Source of the DNA: Verrucomicrobiaceae bacterium
Lineage (GTDB): Bacteria; Verrucomicrobiota; Verrucomicrobiia; Verrucomicrobiales; Verrucomicrobiaceae
DNA: 64,000 nucleotides
Direction: 5' to 3'
Assembly (NCBI GenBank): GCA_016713245.1
Contig: JADJPM010000001.1
Span: 1,178,001 to 1,242,000 of the forward strand
The position numbers and the translations under genes are program-made. Under the pieces are notes generated by a model, which saw nothing but the letters and a program-made list of their open reading frames with translations, was not told the DNA's origin and did no database searches. Below, one piece after another: positions 60,732 to 64,000 of the stretch. The first letter of the stretch is position 1. Each line of letters begins with the position of its first letter.

Positions 60732-63071
60732 TCACATGAGCGAAACCGGGTCCACGTCCCACACGACGATGACATCTTCCGGCAGACTGGTGGAGCGAAT
60801 GACCTTGTGTAGATGGCTGGTGAGCACGCGAATTTTGTCCGAACGCAGCAGGAGCTGGAAGCGAAACTGGCCGTGCGCCTTGGCCAGCGAGCTGGGGGCT
60901 GGCTCGCCCATGACGGTGCCTTCTGGTAAGCCCTCAGCGAGACGACGATGAAGGGTTTGAAGAGCAAACTCGGCCCTCGCCTGATGCTTTCCACGGGCGC
61001 TGATCAGCACGACATGCGTGAAGGGTGGATAGCGAAAGGCCTGCCGGTGCTCAAGCTCCTGCTGGGCGAAGCCTTCGAAGTCATTGTGACGAGCAAACTG
61101 CACCGCCGGAGTATGCGGAGCATAGGTCTGCACCATGACCTCGCCCATGATCTCTCCTCGTCCGGCTCGTCCGGCGACCTGGACGAGGAGCTGAAAGGTG
61201 CGCTCCGCAGCCCGAAAGTCCGGCAAATTCAGGGCGATATCCGCATTCAACACGCCGACGAGCGTGACGTTGGGGAAGTCGAGTCCTTTGGCAATCATCT
61301 GGGTGCCGATGAGGAGATCGAGCTTCTGGGCACGAAAGTCGCGCAGCATGTCGCGGAGTTGGTTTTTCCGCTGGATGGTGTCCGTATCGACGCGGGCGAT
61401 GCGGGCTTTGGGGAAAAGAGCGCGGATGACCTCCTCGACGCGTTCCGTGCCGAAGCCGGAGAATTTGATGGCCCGGTCCGAGCACGCCGGGCACTTCGAA
61501 GGAGGTAGCCTGCGTGCGCCGCACACATGGCAGACGAGACGTTGCTCCTCCTTGTGGAGGGTCATCGGCACGCTGCAATCCTGGCACTGCACGGTCTCGC
61601 CGCAGGCGGTGCAGGTGAGCGTGGTATTGAAGCCGCGGCGGTTTAGGAAGAGAATGGTCTGCTCTTTTTTTTCGAGTCGGGCGGTGATGGCGGCGTGGAG
61701 CTTGGCGGAGACCATGCCCGCATGCTGCGGAGCCACGGCGGTGCCTTTGCGCCGCTCGAGCCTCATATCCACGATGCGAATGTACGGGAGCTTTTTGCCA
61801 TCGGTGCGCCGGGTGAGACGCAGCAGCTCGTATTTGCCACGTGAGGCATTTTCGAAAGATTCCAAGCTAGGCGTGGCGCTGCCGAGCAGGACGAGGCATT
61901 TCTCGATCTTCGCCCGCACGACAGCGAGATCGCGGGCGTGATAGCGCGGCGTCTCGTCCTGCTTGTAGGACGGCTCATGCTCCTCATCGACGATGATGAT
62001 CCCGAGCTTCTCCAGCGGAGCGAAAATGGCGCTACGAGCACCGATGACAATGTCCGCACGGCCTTCCTGAACTTTGAACCATTCGTCGTGGCGTTCCCCA
62101 TCGCTCAAGTGACTGTGCAAGACGGCGATCCTCTCCTTCCGATCCGAAAAGCGAGCTTTGAAGCGCTCGATGGTCTGCGGGGTGAGGCTGATTTCCGGCA
62201 CGAGAACCAAGGCAGTGAAGCCGTTTTCAATGACCCGGGCGATGGTTTGGAGGTACACCTCCGTTTTGCCGCTTCCTGTCACGCCGTGCAGCAGAATGGG
62301 GCGGGCGTCCGCAGGCTTTTCGAGAGCTTTGAAGACAGCGTCTGCGGCCTCGCGTTGCTCCGCAGTGAGTTCCAGCGGCGCGGACGGCATGAATTCCTCG
62401 TCTTGAAAGGGATCACGCTCTGCACGAGCCTCGCTGCGGGTGAGCCACTCGGCCTTCAGGAGCGGTTTTAATATGGCGGCGGCCCGTGGCAGTTCCCGCC
62501 GGAGCGTGCTCAAAGCCGCTTCGCCACCCGCCGCCTGGATCATTTCCAACAGGCGGACCTGCATCGGAGCAGCTTTGCGCATCTTTTCCAAGGTCTCCAG
62601 CGGCGGCATCGCCTTCAAATGCAGGCGGCTGTCCATGATGAAGGTCTCCGGCCTGTCCCGCACTACCTGTGGCAGCATCGTCCGCAGCACCTGATGCGGA
62701 GCGACCATGTAGTACTCCGCCATCCAGCGAGCCAGACGCATCAGCCCGGGCGTGAACATCGGCCGTGAACCCACAATGGAAGCCAACGGCTTGAGCTTTG
62801 ATCGGTAGGGCGAGTCCGCGAGCAGCTCAATCACCACCGCGGGCACGCGTTGAGATTGAAGCGGCACCATCACCCGTGACCCAACAATCAACCGACGTGC
62901 CATCTCCTCAGGCACTAGGTAGTCCAGTTGCATGACTGCCGAACCCTCCAACTGGACCCTCGCCACGCTACCCTGCAGGAGTTCTGCCGCCACAACGGCC
63001 TCCAAAGGCTGCCCGAATAGGTCCGCCGCCACCGAAGGGCGTGCTGGAGTCGAATTCGGGAGCGGCTTCAT
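60732..63071 (-). CDS. priA: Primosomal replication restart helicase PriA
   Basis: A 779-residue DNA helicase that reloads the replisome at stalled forks. Present are the 3' DNA-binding N-terminal domain, Walker A HGVTGSGKTEVY, DEEH (helicase motif II), the zinc-binding cysteine region (CTACGETVQCQDC, then CHVCGARRLPPSKCPAC), and motif VI (VQVAGRAGRGE). The start is MKPLPNSTPARPS; upstream in-frame reading would translate the preceding terminator and is rejected. Confidence 0.96.
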   Translation of the reverse strand: MKPLPNSTPARPSVAADLFGQPLEAVVAAELLQGSVARVQLEGSAVMQLDYLVPEEMARRLIVGSRVMVPLQSQRVPAVVIELLADSPYRSKLKPLASIVGSRPMFTPGLMRLARWMAEYYMVAPHQVLRTMLPQVVRDRPETFIMDSRLHLKAMPPLETLEKMRKAAPMQVRLLEMIQAAGGEAALSTLRRELPRAAAILKPLLKAEWLTRSEARAERDPFQDEEFMPSAPLELTAEQREAADAVFKALEKPADARPILLHGVTGSGKTEVYLQTIARVIENGFTALVLVPEISLTPQTIERFKARFSDRKERIAVLHSHLSDGERHDEWFKVQEGRADIVIGARSAIFAPLEKLGIIIVDEEHEPSYKQDETPRYHARDLAVVRAKIEKCLVLLGSATPSLESFENASRGKYELLRLTRRTDGKKLPYIRIVDMRLERRKGTAVAPQHAGMVSAKLHAAITARLEKKEQTILFLNRRGFNTTLTCTACGETVQCQDCSVPMTLHKEEQRLVCHVCGARRLPPSKCPACSDRAIKFSGFGTERVEEVIRALFPKARIARVDTDTIQRKNQLRDMLRDFRAQKLDLLIGTQMIAKGLDFPNVTLVGVLNADIALNLPDFRAAERTFQLLVQVAGRAGRGEIMGEVMVQTYAPHTPAVQFARHNDFEGFAQQELEHRQAFRYPPFTHVVLISARGKHQARAEFALQTLHRRLAEGLPEGTVMGEPAPSSLAKAHGQFRFQLLLRSDKIRVLTSHLHKVIRSTSLPEDVIVVWDVDPVSLM

Positions 63072-63075
63072 GGGC

Positions 63076-63107
63076 AAAAAAAACCTCCCGACTTTCGTCG
63101 GGAGGTT
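63076..63107 (-). terminator. Rho-independent terminator of the outer-membrane gene
   Basis: Perfect 11-bp stem AACCTCCCGAC (63082-63092) / GTCGGGAGGTT (63097-63107) with a TTTC loop, followed on the minus strand by a run of eight T (A at 63076-63083). It sits 31 bases after the barrel gene stop and directly before the priA start. Confidence 0.95.
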
Positions 63108-63138
63108 CAACCTAAAAGGTTAAGATCGCTCTGGGCGA

Positions 63139-63969
63139 TTAGAAGCGAACGCTAAGGGTCACGCCACCGAAGACAACAGGCTGAGTGGTGTTAATCGGCA
63201 GGACTGCGCTGTTATCAAGCTGACCGAGAGGTGCGTTGACGGCGATGTAGGGAGTCAGTGTCGTCCGGCTGTTCAATTTGACTGGAAGACGGAGGCCAGT
63301 AGTGACTGCTGTCCAACCGGTGAAGTTGTTCTCACTACGGACAAGCTGCCAAGCAAAGTTCTTTCCATAACCAACGTTGACGAAAGGAACGAGGCTGATG
63401 GAATCCGTGATAGCGATGTTGGTGTTTGCATCGAGATCAAAATACCAAGAGGCGTTCGAGATGTCGTAATTTGCGCTGGAAGCGAGATTGATCGGACCCA
63501 GAGCGGTGGCGAGACCGAAGCTGAATTCGTTTCCATCACGCATACCGCCCAAGGTATTGAGGGTGCCCATGTTGCGGAAATAGCGATAGCCCAAAGAGGC
63601 AGTCACTGGACCGAGGTCATGCTGGAGAGCGGCTCCAAGCTGAAGACGCTGGAAGGAGCGGTTGTTGGCACCACCAAAAGTGCTCTGGTCGCTGGCGAGT
63701 GAACCGTAGTTCACGTCCCAAGCGAGGCGGGTGCCTTCGACAAGCGGGATCGCACCACCGAGGGAGCCATCCACCCAATGTTGTCCGAAGTTGAGGCCGC
63801 GCCAGACGTAGCTGGAGTGGTAGCCCAAGCCTACATTAATGCCGAGGTCATCGTTGATGGCGGGCTGTACGGGGGCGGGGTTTTTAGGGGCGGGGGCTGT
63901 TCCGGCCACAACGGGAGTGGCGGCCAGAGCCAAGAAACCCAGTGTCTTCAGCAATGCGTTCAATTTCAT
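63139..63969 (-). CDS. Outer-membrane beta-barrel protein
   Basis: A 276-residue exported protein with signal peptide MKLNALLKTLGFLALAATPV and a predicted barrel of amphipathic strands ending in Phe (VTLSVRF), the usual signal for outer-membrane insertion. The start INVGLGYHSSYVWRGLNFGQ resembles TorF/putative-porin-type barrels seen in other Gram-negatives. It is probably a small-solute pore. It has its own strong terminator. The 31 bases upstream, up to the window end, contain a TTGGT repeat. Confidence 0.8.
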   Translation of the reverse strand: MKLNALLKTLGFLALAATPVVAGTAPAPKNPAPVQPAINDDLGINVGLGYHSSYVWRGLNFGQHWVDGSLGGAIPLVEGTRLAWDVNYGSLASDQSTFGGANNRSFQRLQLGAALQHDLGPVTASLGYRYFRNMGTLNTLGGMRDGNEFSFGLATALGPINLASSANYDISNASWYFDLDANTNIAITDSISLVPFVNVGYGKNFAWQLVRSENNFTGWTAVTTGLRLPVKLNSRTTLTPYIAVNAPLGQLDNSAVLPINTTQPVVFGGVTLSVRF

Positions 63970-64000
63970 ATGTCTGATCAGTTTGGTTGGTTTGGTTGGT

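Overview
The window reads as a high-GC chromosome segment from a member of the Verrucomicrobiota, most like the Prosthecobacter/Verrucomicrobium group. This is inferred from protein types, not from an rRNA. The pointers are a PVC-type dehydrogenase with HEAT repeats and a C-terminal CxxCH haem site, large Ser/Thr kinases with accessory C-terminal domains, many secreted proteins of FG-GAP or unknown type, and a full F-type ATP synthase operon. No rRNA, CRISPR array, prophage or complete insertion sequence was found. One tRNA gene (Pro, CGG) is present.

Layout. 1-2.9 kb: cysteine (cysE) and purine (purT) biosynthesis and a SprT-like protein. 2.9-7.3 kb: a divergent arsenic-resistance locus, with arsR, a DUF6428 protein, arsC and an aquaglyceroporin on the minus strand and arsD-arsA on the plus strand, sharing a control region with a clear inverted-repeat operator. 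No ArsB or Acr3 pump is present. 7.3-9.2 kb: prephenate dehydratase, a gap packed with hairpins, and two small orphan genes. 9.2-16.7 kb: secreted, Uma2 and transglutaminase/amidoligase proteins and small orphans. 16.8-25.1 kb: PVC cytochrome, patatin, DUF5069, a zinc-ribbon kinase and an RluD-like pseudouridine synthase. 25.2-32.2 kb: atpBEFHAGDC on the minus strand, with stem-loop elements in three of its gaps and a terminator. 32.3-36.6 kb: a voltage-gated-type K+ channel, a membrane protein, a roadblock-like protein and an ammonium transporter. 36.6-46.4 kb: a REP-associated transposase (RAYT), an SGNH esterase, ssb, a Xer recombinase, a dicarboxylate/amino-acid symporter, DAHP synthase, an RsuA-like enzyme, a di-haem peroxidase and parDE. 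46.4-53.1 kb: FG-GAP protein, unknown secreted protein, S1C protease, SCO and cytochrome c. 53.3-64 kb: sucA-sucB, a kinase/C-type-lectin fusion, tRNA-Pro, priA and an outer-membrane barrel.

The most unusual non-coding content is repetitive. There are four copies of a long inverted repeat built on TGACGAA-type units, one of them an almost perfect 32-bp hairpin that contains the stop codons of two convergent genes. There are several degenerate nonanucleotide tandem repeats, one in frame inside a gene. There is a pair of CTTGNCAAG palindromes enclosed by an outer stem, and a 31-bp repeat ahead of two neighbouring genes. The most unusual proteins are a kinase with a C-type-lectin-like domain and a possible beta-helix tail, an E2 component without a recognisable E3-binding domain, a short ATP synthase delta subunit, and a prephenate dehydratase with TQF instead of TRF.
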